Assembly (NCBI RefSeq): GCF_003121405.1
Contig: NZ_QBUY01000077.1
Coordinates: 1 to 42,819, forward strand
DNA length: 42,819 nucleotides
Direction of reading: 5' to 3'
From: Paraburkholderia sp. C35
GTDB taxonomy: Bacteria; Pseudomonadota; Gammaproteobacteria; Burkholderiales; Burkholderiaceae
Shown: one piece after another, positions 8,048 to 16,336 of the stretch
How positions within the stretch are numbered: position 1 is the stretch's first letter
Layout: each line of letters begins with the position of its first letter
Position numbers and translations under genes: made by a program
The notes under the pieces: generated by a model
The model's database searches: none
What the model was told of the DNA's origin: nothing
The model's input: only the letters and a program-made list of their open reading frames with translations

Positions 8048-9208
8048 TTAGAAGCGGTGACGCAGACCGATCGTCGCTGCGACCTGGTTGGTGGTCGAAG
8101 ACGGCGACAGCATGTTGATGGATGCAACGTTCTGCACGCTACTGCCGTCCGCGTTATAGCCGAGTGAGCCGGAAGCGTGCTGGTACACGCCCGCCACGTA
8201 CACATCCGTGCGCTTGCTCAGCATATAGTCGGTGCCGAGCACGAAGGTATGCCACTTCGGCGAATTGTTGGCACTCGTGCCCGTCACCGTGCCATCGGTG
8301 AACGTATACGAGCCGACGATTGCCATCGCCGGCGTCACGTTATAGGCACCGTTGATCTCATAGTTGTCGAGATGCAGGTTCATGCCCGTCAAGCCTGCCA
8401 ATTCCGCACCGCCGCTCGACAGGCTGGCAAGTCCGTCGATCTGCGAGTGTGTCCACACCAGTCCGACCTGAGCGGGACCGAATGCGTAACTGGCGCCCAG
8501 ACCATACGTGCGCTGTACTTTGGCAGAAATATTCTGACTGGCCGACGCCGCACTGTTTGCTGCGCCGAGGCCGCCCGAATTGTTCGACTGCGTATAGCCC
8601 GCGGCGACGGTCAGCGGACCAGCACCGTATTTCGCACCCAGGCTCCACGCGCGGCCGTTTGTGAAGCCATTCGCGTCGTTGCTGAAGCCATACATGCCGC
8701 CGAATTCCATGCCCGCGTAGTTCGGGCTGGTGTACTTGACGGCATTTTTGGTCGAGTACGTCTGCGCGAGATTGTCGTTATCGAACGGATGACCAGCCAG
8801 GTTGTTGCCAAATCCCGCGCCTGCTGCCGACAGAGGTCCAAGATATTCAGAGGTCGAATCGTACTGGCGACCAAACGTCAGAGCACCATACTGGGCGCTT
8901 TTCAGACCGACGAAAGCCTGGCGGTTGAACATGTCGCCGTCTTCGCTAAAGCCACCGTTGTTCAGATTGAAGCCGCTTTCCAACGTGAAGATTGCCTTCA
9001 GGCCGCCGCCAAGATCTTCACCGCCGCGCAAGCCGAAGTAGTTGTCCGACAGGTTTCCACTTCCCTGCTGCCAGACGCTCTTCCCGCCGACGTTATTCGC
9101 ATAGGTAAGCCCGGCGTCGATTGATCCATAAAGGGTGACGCTGCTTTGCGCGTGAGCGCTCATGGCGAAGACGCCGATTGCGCAAGCGCAAATGATATTT
9201 CTTTTCAT
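8048..9208 (-). CDS. Gram-negative general porin (OmpC/OpcP-type)
   Basis: A 386-residue trimeric-porin-type outer-membrane protein. The signal peptide ends MSAHAQS (about 21). The mature start SSVTLYGSIDAGLTY is the hallmark of beta-proteobacterial porins, followed by GLRGGEDLGGGLKAIFTLE, AFVGLKSAQYGALTFGRQY, and a C-terminal strand ending GLRHRF. AGGAG lies nine bases before the ATG. Size and motifs match the usual 350-400-residue diffusion porins of Burkholderiaceae. It is monocistronic, and its leader holds a striking palindrome (9268-9287). Confidence 0.95.
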   Translation of the reverse strand: MKRNIICACAIGVFAMSAHAQSSVTLYGSIDAGLTYANNVGGKSVWQQGSGNLSDNYFGLRGGEDLGGGLKAIFTLESGFNLNNGGFSEDGDMFNRQAFVGLKSAQYGALTFGRQYDSTSEYLGPLSAAGAGFGNNLAGHPFDNDNLAQTYSTKNAVKYTSPNYAGMEFGGMYGFSNDANGFTNGRAWSLGAKYGAGPLTVAAGYTQSNNSGGLGAANSAASASQNISAKVQRTYGLGASYAFGPAQVGLVWTHSQIDGLASLSSGGAELAGLTGMNLHLDNYEINGAYNVTPAMAIVGSYTFTDGTVTGTSANNSPKWHTFVLGTDYMLSKRTDVYVAGVYQHASGSLGYNADGSSVQNVASINMLSPSSTTNQVAATIGLRHRF

Positions 9209-9267
9209 GCTTCAAACTCCTGGGTACATGGAAATCTCACGACCGCTGATGCAGCAACCGCGGCCCG

Positions 9268-9287
9268 TGATCTGACGAGTCAGATCA
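9268..9287. promoter_or_regulatory. 20-bp palindrome in the porin upstream region
   Basis: TGATCTGACGAGTCAGATCA consists of two perfect 9-base arms around a GA spacer, about 60 bases before the porin start codon. This is the geometry of an operator for a dimeric regulator. No T-tract follows on the transcript strand, so a terminator is less likely, although an mRNA leader hairpin is possible. Confidence 0.55.
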
Positions 9288-9492
9288 GCGAGTATTCCCA
9301 ATTCGAAGCATGTTCGTTTTAATGTGGCACAACAATATATGTGATCGTTAGAAATCCGTTCGTGACCAAAACGCCTAACTCTTTGTTTCTTCTAAGCTGA
9401 AGAACTCATGATGATATTTTTCATGGAATACTCGGCAGTACTTTTGTATCGCAATCACAACGTGGCAATTTGAAAGACACGCGGCAATAGTG

Positions 9493-10917
9493 TCACAAGC
9501 TGCGCTTCGCTCTTGCACTGCCGGAGTGTGCCTTGTGCACAAACCGCAACCAGAATGTCGTGCCGGTCTCGGCATCGCTGACTACGCCGCATTTTCCGTC
9601 GTGCATATCCATGATCGATTTCACAATAGCCAGCCCGATTCCTGCCCCACGCACCAAGGCATCATTCCGGGTGGATTCGACGCGGTAAAAGCGCTCGAAA
9701 ATATGCTCTATATGAACTGCAGCAATGCCGGGCCCGTTATCCGATAGTAGAACCAGAACCGCACCTGGTTCCTCGATGCATTCAATGTCGATAGTCGAAT
9801 GGCGCGGCGAGTGGGCGATTGCATTAGCCAGCAGATTGCTCAGCGCACGCTGATACAAGATCAGATCTGCATGGATGACACCCTGTCCCCGAACATTGAT
9901 CACCATGTCTGATTCTTGCATCAGTGATTCGTAGAAACCGGCCACGCGGTTCGCTTCATCCGCCGTGTCGAATGTCTGCATTGCCAACGCCAGCTCTGAG
10001 CGTTCTGCACGTGCGAGGAAGAGCATGTCGTCGATCATGCGCGACAGGCGCTCGTATTCGTCGATGCTCGATTCAATGACCTCGCGATACTCGGGCGCAG
10101 CACGCGACTGCGCAAGCGCAACCTGAGCGGCAGCACGCAGGTTCGTAAGCGGCGTACGCAAATCATGAGCGAGATTCGAAGAAAACTCGTTCAGGCGCGT
10201 GAACGACTCGTCCAGACGCGCCAGCATGCTGTTAAATGCGTGTCCGAGTTCCAGCAGTTCTCCCGAGCTGGCGAGTTGTGGTAGCGGTTGTCCGAGCCGG
10301 CTGATCGACATCTGCTCGATCCGCACGACAAGACGGCTCAGAGGACTTAGACCGAACATCGTCGCGCCGTACGCGGACATTGCCGCAAGCAGTACGCCCA
10401 CCATCTCGGTCACGGCAATGATCTCAACATTCGATCTGATCAGCGCCCGCTCTTCGCTCGTATCGTATTGAATGGCGACGCGAACGGCCACCGCGTCGCG
10501 ACCATGCAAAGGCAGCACAGCCACGAGATAGCGTAGGGCGCTGGTCGGCGTGGATAAGCTCACTGGATTGTGGCGCGTTTGCACATCGTGGAGCGGCGAA
10601 TAGTCGCGAAATCCCGGTGTTACCGCAAGAACCTTACCGGTCATGTCGAAGATGCCAAGCGCCATGTACTCGTGACCCTGCAAATGTACGGTCCAGGCAT
10701 CCGGATCACGGTTGATCCCGACTGTCGAGTTCAGTTCAGACAGGCGCGCTTCAATAGATGACATTGCGTCAGTCATCTGATCTGCCGCATAGCTTTCCAC
10801 GCGGCTCATCATCGCTTCATAGACTGCGAGTCCGCTGATCGAAAGTGCCACCGATGCGCATAGCACGACCAGTGCCGTGAGCCTGAGTCGCAATGTACCG
10901 AGCAAATGATGAAGCAT
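9493..10917 (-). CDS. Sensor histidine kinase (CusS/IrlS-like), partner of the regulator at 11313
   Basis: A 474-residue membrane kinase if begun at the ATG at 10917; a TTG at 10947 would add ten residues. It has two membrane segments flanking a periplasmic sensor of about 130 residues, then HAMP, then the HisKA box EFSSNLAHDLRTPLTNL with the phospho-accepting His at about residue 251. The catalytic domain has N box LSNLLANAIAHSP, G1 SDNGPGI, F box FERFYRVE and G2 GAGIGLAIVKS. It aligns along its whole length with the orphan kinase 4226-5644. It lies downstream of the response regulator on the same strand but after an unusually long 395-base gap, so it may have its own promoter. Confidence 0.92.
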   Translation of the reverse strand: MLHHLLGTLRLRLTALVVLCASVALSISGLAVYEAMMSRVESYAADQMTDAMSSIEARLSELNSTVGINRDPDAWTVHLQGHEYMALGIFDMTGKVLAVTPGFRDYSPLHDVQTRHNPVSLSTPTSALRYLVAVLPLHGRDAVAVRVAIQYDTSEERALIRSNVEIIAVTEMVGVLLAAMSAYGATMFGLSPLSRLVVRIEQMSISRLGQPLPQLASSGELLELGHAFNSMLARLDESFTRLNEFSSNLAHDLRTPLTNLRAAAQVALAQSRAAPEYREVIESSIDEYERLSRMIDDMLFLARAERSELALAMQTFDTADEANRVAGFYESLMQESDMVINVRGQGVIHADLILYQRALSNLLANAIAHSPRHSTIDIECIEEPGAVLVLLSDNGPGIAAVHIEHIFERFYRVESTRNDALVRGAGIGLAIVKSIMDMHDGKCGVVSDAETGTTFWLRFVHKAHSGSARAKRSL

Positions 10918-11312
10918 GGCTAGCTGCCGCTCGCCATCACGACGCAATGCGAGTACTGCGTGTCTCGGCGCAATGGACTCGCGGCGCTACGCCCGTGTCC
11001 TGTTTGCAGAATGCGCATGCCACTCCACCTCAGAATCTCACGTCCCCGACATGTGCGTGTTGAAGGTTTTTTCAGCGGCGAACAAGCATTCTCAACCGTT
11101 TAAACATGGCACCGATGCCACGGCTAGTACAGTCCGGCTCTCCGAATCGCGTACGCTGTGGCCGGGAGAATAGCACCGCTCACCCGACGGCCACGCGGTT
11201 AAGCCCGCCGGCAAAAGGGACAAATTTGCGCAAACGCAAGGAATTCAGGATGTCTAGTCGCTACGCATGATGAATCGAACGCAATAAGCATCGAACGCGG
11301 GTAGCGCTGCAT
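10918..11312. other. Long gap between response regulator and kinase, with repeats
   Basis: No gene is supported. A plus-strand frame of 85 codons has no ribosome-binding site or family resemblance. The gap contains a 10-bp palindrome TTTGCGCAAA (11225-11234) and a direct repeat of ATCGAACGC at 11274-11282 and 11290-11298, spaced 16 bases apart. These could be a promoter or operator for the kinase gene. Confidence 0.4.
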
Positions 11313-11999
11313 TCAATCGTACTCGCGCTTTCGCACTTCCAGAACGTAGCCCATGCCTCTAACGGTGTGTATCAGCTTCGGCTCGAACGCATCATCCAGC
11401 TTTGAGCGCAAACGCCGAATGGCCGAATCGACGACGTTGGTATCGCTGTTGAAATTCATATCCCACACTTGCGATGCAATGATCGCGCGCGGCAGGATTT
11501 CGCCTTGACGTCGCATCAACAGCCACAACAGTGCAAACTCTTTTGCCGTCAAAAGAATGACCTTGCCCTGACGCGTGGCCTTGCGGCGCGTCAGGTCGAG
11601 TTCGAGATCCGACACGCGTAACGTATTCGAATCTTGCGGCCGCGTGCGACGCAGTATCGAGCGCACGCGGGCCGTGAGCTCGACAAAGTCGAATGGTTTG
11701 GAAAGGTAGTCGTCGGCACCGAGTTCCAGCCCGCGAATACGATCGCCAACGTCGTCTCTGGCCGTGAGAAACAGAACCGGCGTCGACTTGCTTCTCCTGA
11801 GATTCTGCAGCAACGTCCAGCCGTCTTGCCGCGGCAACATGACGTCGATGATGAGCAGATCATAATGCTCCGTCTCGGCCTGATGTTGCCCCGAGATACC
11901 ATCTTCTACCCAGTCCGCAACATAGCCCGCCTCCGTCAGGCCCTTGCGCAGATACAAGCCCGTTTTGTGCTCGTCTTCGACGATCAGAATACGCATCAC
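11313..11999 (-). CDS. OmpR/PhoB-family response regulator (CusR/IrlR-like)
   Basis: A 228-residue DNA-binding regulator. The receiver domain (1-115) has the acidic pair E8-D9-E10, phospho-acceptor D52 in LLIIDVMLPRQDGW, the T in FLTARDD, and the conserved K in LSKPFDF. The C-terminal winged-helix domain (about 128-222) has LTAKEFALLWLLMRR and the recognition region VVDSAIRRLRSKLDD ending in TVRGMGYVLE. The sequence is closest in style to heavy-metal-type regulators such as CusR, IrlR or CopR. It is the only response regulator in the window, while two paralogous kinases are present, so it may receive phosphate from both. A second in-frame ATG at 11996 is an alternative start. Confidence 0.93.
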   Translation of the reverse strand: MMRILIVEDEHKTGLYLRKGLTEAGYVADWVEDGISGQHQAETEHYDLLIIDVMLPRQDGWTLLQNLRRSKSTPVLFLTARDDVGDRIRGLELGADDYLSKPFDFVELTARVRSILRRTRPQDSNTLRVSDLELDLTRRKATRQGKVILLTAKEFALLWLLMRRQGEILPRAIIASQVWDMNFNSDTNVVDSAIRRLRSKLDDAFEPKLIHTVRGMGYVLEVRKREYD

Positions 12000-12527
12000 C
12001 AGTTACCTCAATCGATCCTCTTGCAATGCTTTTGGCATTGGGTCACACACATCCGTCGGCAAAAGAAACAGCAGTCTGCTCACAGCAGGAGCGCGAAGCC
12101 GTTTCCGTTCAGCCGTATTCGAAGCCCGATCCAGTGATGTCATTACGCGAAGCAGCATGACGCGAACTGCGCGTGGCGGAGCGCCATGCTACGCCTTCAT
12201 CGAATCACGCTCATGACGCCTGGATGAGATTTTCGTCATCTTGCGCTTTTCGCATCTTACGTCGCGCGTGCGTGATAACAATCCAATCGAATTGTTTTTG
12301 CGCCATATCAAAGATGACGACCTTGTCATCTTCGCCTCACTGAGACGCAGCGCCCGAATGCCACGCTAAGCGTATCGAACCGCGAGAAGCGTGTTCGTTC
12401 CTGACGAAAAGCGGAGGCACGCCGGCATCCTGCTGCAGCACTTCCCTTGCACATATCCACGTCTATCCGTGCGCTTTTCGCGGACGTGATTGAACCACGC
12501 AATGCCTAATGAAGCGGCTTCAATGCA
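12000..12527. other. Non-coding region with GTCATCTT repeats
   Basis: No gene is seen in these 528 bases. The octamer GTCATCTT occurs at 12235-12242 and 12325-12332; its inverse AAGATGAC is at 12311-12318, making an 8-bp inverted repeat with a 6-base spacer (12311-12332). The region must contain the promoter for the minus-strand regulator and may include the left flank of the decayed insertion sequence, but no terminal inverted repeats were found by eye. Confidence 0.4.
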
Positions 12528-13778
12528 ATGAGAACATGTGAACGGTTTGATGACTACCTCGAACATCTTTCTCAGGGACTGAGACACAAACATCATGTCT
12601 CAGGTCTGCGAGAATATTGCACGGGTTTGATGCAACCTTTGGAGCGAAAAAGCACCAATGCGATTGCCGCCAATCTTCACCCTGCTCGCGCTACAGCGAC
12701 CCGCCAGGCACTCCATCATTTCGTGGCGAGAGCTCCCTGGTCAGATGAAGTATTGCTAGGTCTCGTCGCGCGATGGGTCACGCCGCAAATGGCCGGCTTG
12801 TCGCGAAACGGATGGTGGGTCGTCGGCTGCACCGCGTTCGCGAAGCGCGGCACACAGCCCGTCGGCGTCGCGAGGCAAAGTCACGCCCGCTTCGACAGAT
12901 ACGAAAAATGCCAGATTGCCGTGAGCGTGTCGCTTGCCTGCGATAGCGCCAGTCTGCCCGTCAGCTGGCGACTCTTTCTGCCGCATGCATGGATCGAGGA
13001 TCCAATCCGGCGTAGCAAGGCCGGTGTTCCCAATGACGTGCAATTTGCAACGAGGCCGCAGCTCGCGCTTCAACAGATCGAAAGACTGATTGCATCGGGC
13101 ACGCCGCGCCGCCCCGTGCTCGCCGATACCGGCTACGGCATGGATCCCGATTTCAGGCAAGGTTTGATGGACCTTGAATTGCCCTATGTACTGGGCATCA
13201 CGGCGCAGGCGCATGTCTGGCGTCAAGCCGCCGACTCGCCGTCAACAGGCGGATACAGGGATGTCGCGCGGCTATCCACGCAGACATGGCGCACAGCCGA
13301 GCACCGCCCTGTCACGGTCAGAGCATTGGCGCTCGAACTGGCTGCGCATGCTCTGCATACCGTCAGTTGGCGTGAAGGGCCGGGCAACCTGAGAAGCAGC
13401 CGTTTCGGTGCAGTGCGCGTGCGCTACGCAGACAGTTCAGCATGCTGGGCACGCCTGCAGCCTATGCAATGGCTGTTGCTGCAGTGGCCAGTGGGCGAAC
13501 CCGAACCTACCCGTTACTGGCTATCGACGATGCCGGAAGAAACGCCCATCAGCGAACTGGTGGCGGCAGCGCATTACCACTGGCGCACCGATCGGGACCA
13601 CGAGGAACTCCGGCAGGACTTCGGCCTTGATCATTATTCCGGCCGGGGCTGGCGCGGCTTTCATCATCACGCGACGCTCTGCACCGCTTCGTATGGTTTC
13701 CATCTCGCCGAACGGCTGGTGCGCGAGCGCGATATGACATCCCGCACGTACTCGATCTGCCCGGAGCCGGGCGCATGA
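12528..13778 (+). CDS. IS701-family transposase, full length but lacking the first catalytic Asp
   Basis: A 416-residue DDE transposase-type protein. IS701 hallmarks run throughout: LREYCTGLMQPLERKS (about 28-43), LHHFVARAPWSDEVLL, PVGVARQ, CQIAVSVSLA, SLPVSWRLFLP, the second Asp in VLADTGYG, and DHEELRQDFGLDHYSGRGW followed by FHHHATLC, which contains the catalytic Glu. The first catalytic motif, normally IDDTGFPKKG in this family, reads VGCTAFAKRG here: both aspartates are replaced by Gly and Cys. Other usually conserved positions are also changed. The frame is otherwise uninterrupted. It is either a dead remnant or a domesticated DNA-binding protein; no terminal repeats or target duplication were seen. 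Confidence 0.85.
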   Translation: MRTCERFDDYLEHLSQGLRHKHHVSGLREYCTGLMQPLERKSTNAIAANLHPARATATRQALHHFVARAPWSDEVLLGLVARWVTPQMAGLSRNGWWVVGCTAFAKRGTQPVGVARQSHARFDRYEKCQIAVSVSLACDSASLPVSWRLFLPHAWIEDPIRRSKAGVPNDVQFATRPQLALQQIERLIASGTPRRPVLADTGYGMDPDFRQGLMDLELPYVLGITAQAHVWRQAADSPSTGGYRDVARLSTQTWRTAEHRPVTVRALALELAAHALHTVSWREGPGNLRSSRFGAVRVRYADSSACWARLQPMQWLLLQWPVGEPEPTRYWLSTMPEETPISELVAAAHYHWRTDRDHEELRQDFGLDHYSGRGWRGFHHHATLCTASYGFHLAERLVRERDMTSRTYSICPEPGA

Positions 13779-13886
13779 ACGAATTCGAATTGCCGGTTCA
13801 TTTACCCGTCCGCGTCAGTGCGGAATCTTTTATCCGTAATCGCTGACAGCCCCCCGGTGGAAAGCGACATCTAATCGGAGCACCCA

Positions 13887-14492
13887 ATGAAACAAACCAA
13901 ACACATGCTACTTGGCAACGTGGCATGGTCGATTGAATCGACCATGAACAACCCCGCACTCTTCGACGGTCTGCGTCGCGGACAAGATCCGAAAGTATTG
14001 TGGATAGGTTGTTCGGACAGCCGGGTACCTGCAGAGATCATCACGAAACGCGCGCCCGGCGATCTCTTCGTTTACCGCAACATCGCCAATCTCGTTTCGG
14101 GTTCCGACGACAGCTCCACCAGCGTACTCGAGTATGCGATCCAGTTCCTGAAAGTAGACGACATCATTGTCTGCGGCCACTACGGGTGCGACGGTGTAAA
14201 GGCCGCGTTGCTCGCGCCGTCTGGTTTGCCTCATGTCGCACGGCGCATCTCGCCGATTTCCGCGCTCGCTATCGAACACGGCCGGGAGTTGAGCCGCTAC
14301 CGGACGGGCGACGAGCAGGCCAACCGGCTCGCCGAACTCAACGTCATCGAACAGGTCGATGCCATCCGCTCGCATCCGATCGTGCGAAATGCGTCGTATC
14401 AGCCTGCCATCCACGGCTGGATCTTCAGAGTCCATGACGGCCGCATCAAGGTTCTCACCTCCGACGAGCATCATCTGGAGAACGTTGCCTGA
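13887..14492 (+). CDS. can: Beta-class carbonic anhydrase
   Basis: A 201-residue cytoplasmic zinc enzyme interconverting CO2 and bicarbonate. Zinc ligands C42, H98 and C101 and the catalytic dyad D44/R46 (GCSDSRVPAE) have exactly the spacing of E. coli Can, with the second ligand pair in VCGHYGCDGV. RAPGDLFVYRNIANLV and the C-terminal IHGWIFRVHDGRIKVL are also typical. CGGAG lies eight bases before the ATG. It is followed on the same strand by genes for a secreted protein and an outer-membrane protein. Unlike the usual CynT context there are no cyanate genes here. Symbol assigned by family resemblance. Confidence 0.95.
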   Translation: MKQTKHMLLGNVAWSIESTMNNPALFDGLRRGQDPKVLWIGCSDSRVPAEIITKRAPGDLFVYRNIANLVSGSDDSSTSVLEYAIQFLKVDDIIVCGHYGCDGVKAALLAPSGLPHVARRISPISALAIEHGRELSRYRTGDEQANRLAELNVIEQVDAIRSHPIVRNASYQPAIHGWIFRVHDGRIKVLTSDEHHLENVA

Positions 14493-14633
14493 TTTCGACC
14501 AGAGCGATGCAGCCAGATGTCACATCGGCAATTTTTCATCATGACCTGGGAGCACTCTCATTTGATCATTTAGAAAGAGATCATTTTTCCATCTAGCTGG
14601 ACGATCAGAATTCTTCGAATAAAAGGACAGTTA

Positions 14634-16223
14634 ATGTCAAAGCGTTTCCGTTTGTTGGTCGGTATTGCGACGCTCATCCCTGCATTCACACTCCTCGCGC
14701 AGGATATGCCGAGCAATCCCGATCGCAATTCATATCTCGCAGCAGAAAAGTACGCCATTACCCATTTCGATCCGTCGCAGAGCGACTCCTTTCCCTACCC
14801 CGTTCCTCGCGGCACGTTCAAGGTCGATCTCAAGCACGAAAAGCGGATCGTCGCCGGTCCCGTCAACATCATGACGCTGGCTTCCACATCGCCGTCCTAT
14901 ATGTGGGGCGTATCGAGTGAAGGCGTCACCTATATCGACGTATCGAATGGTGGATTCAGGGAGGTTGCCCGCATGACCGCGCCGGGTCAGAAGGTGATCT
15001 CCGCGCAGTTGCACGACAAAGTACTGGGTCAGAACTTCACTAGTGCAGCGCAGGTGCAAAAAGCGGTGACCGACATCTACGGTCTGGACTGGACGCGCGC
15101 AGTCAATGGCGTCTATTCCGTCGCGGATAAAAACAACCACGTGTACTACAACACCGCTGATGGCTCACTGACGAAATTCGGCCTGGTCGACGAAAAGAAC
15201 CCGTCTGCCGGCATCAAGGTCATCAAGACGATCGACATGCGTCCAGTAATCGGCCCGGACGCGCGCCTCGTCGGTACGGGCATTACCTATGATGGAAAAC
15301 TCGTGGTGGCCTCGAATTTCACCGTGAGCGTGCTTGACCGCTCACTGGAAGGCGTACCGCAAACCCTGCGTCTCGCGCCCGGAGAAGTCGTCACCAATTC
15401 GTTTGCCATCGACGATCGGAACGGCATCTATATCGCGTCGAACAAGTTGATGCACAAGCTGGTCTGGACAGGCAAAAAGCTCTCCGACGATCCCGCCGAC
15501 GGCGCATGGTCATCGCCGTACGAAACCGGCGATGAACCTCCCACTATCAAGCTCGGCAACGGCACAGGCTCCACGCCGACACTCATGGGGTCAGGCAAGG
15601 ATCAGGACAAGCTGGTCGTGATCACGGATGGCGCAAATCAGATGCATCTCGTCGCCTTCTGGCGCGACGAGATTCCGGCAGGCTGGAAAGCACCGGCGGG
15701 CGCCATGTCGAATCGCATCGCGGGCCAGATCGCCGTGACAGCGGGACTCAAGCCATTGCCCAAGTTCGTTCAGAGCGAACAGTCGGTCGTGGTGAGCGGC
15801 TACGGCGCTTTCGTGGTCAATAACATTTCGGAGTCGGGCGAGAAAGACAAACTCGTCGATGTACTCGCGCTTGGACCTGTCAATCGGCCGGGTCATGGCG
15901 CCGAGCGCTTCGAGTGGGATCCCAACGCACATCGCTGGCATTCCGTGTGGGCCAGAGGCGACGTCATTTCGGTCAGCATGGTGCCGAGTGTGAGTTCTGC
16001 TTCGGGCATCGTTTTCGTGAATGGCTATTACCAGAACAGCGGCTGGGAATTGACGGGTCTCGACTGGAATACAGGCAAAACTGTGCACCGAGTCGAATTC
16101 GGCAAAGGCAATCTCGGCAACGGCGCTTACGCAATCATTCAGTACGCACCGAATGGCGACCTCATCTTCAACAGTGTGGGCGGTCCGATTCGCGTGCCAC
16201 TAAAGCATCCCGCGAAGACCTGA
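14634..16223 (+). CDS. Secreted protein of unknown function, beta-propeller-like
   Basis: A 529-residue exported protein I do not recognise. It has a signal peptide (about 1-22, ending TLLAQ) and AAAAGGA seven bases before the ATG. The mature region is rich in short hydrophobic strands separated by Gly/Asp turns: YMWGVSSEGVTYIDVSNGG, VYYNTADGSLTKFG, GITYDGKLVVASNFTVSVLD, FAIDDRNGIYIASNKLMHKL, KLVVITDGANQMHLVAFW. This looks like a propeller of repeated four-strand blades, with only one or no cysteines, as in periplasmic pyrroloquinoline- or SMP30-like folds. No catalytic motif stands out. It sits 141 bases after carbonic anhydrase and 113 bases before a MetA-type outer-membrane protein, with which it probably works. 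Confidence 0.7.
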   Translation: MSKRFRLLVGIATLIPAFTLLAQDMPSNPDRNSYLAAEKYAITHFDPSQSDSFPYPVPRGTFKVDLKHEKRIVAGPVNIMTLASTSPSYMWGVSSEGVTYIDVSNGGFREVARMTAPGQKVISAQLHDKVLGQNFTSAAQVQKAVTDIYGLDWTRAVNGVYSVADKNNHVYYNTADGSLTKFGLVDEKNPSAGIKVIKTIDMRPVIGPDARLVGTGITYDGKLVVASNFTVSVLDRSLEGVPQTLRLAPGEVVTNSFAIDDRNGIYIASNKLMHKLVWTGKKLSDDPADGAWSSPYETGDEPPTIKLGNGTGSTPTLMGSGKDQDKLVVITDGANQMHLVAFWRDEIPAGWKAPAGAMSNRIAGQIAVTAGLKPLPKFVQSEQSVVVSGYGAFVVNNISESGEKDKLVDVLALGPVNRPGHGAERFEWDPNAHRWHSVWARGDVISVSMVPSVSSASGIVFVNGYYQNSGWELTGLDWNTGKTVHRVEFGKGNLGNGAYAIIQYAPNGDLIFNSVGGPIRVPLKHPAKT

Positions 16224-16336
16224 TAGCGACCAACTCGCATCTCTCCATCGAATGATCACTTGTTGCGACGGGCCGAGCGCCCGTTCGCACGGTGAGTCAT
16301 TCGACAAGACACAGGCAGACTCGTGAGACAAACGCC

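Noticed and set aside
10916..11173. An 85-codon plus-strand frame between regulator and kinase
   Set aside because: It overlaps the start of the kinase gene on the other strand, has no ribosome-binding site and no family resemblance.
12000..13886. Terminal inverted repeats or target duplication around the IS701-like gene
   Set aside because: Both flanks were read, but no matching repeats were found by eye, so insertion-sequence boundaries are not claimed.
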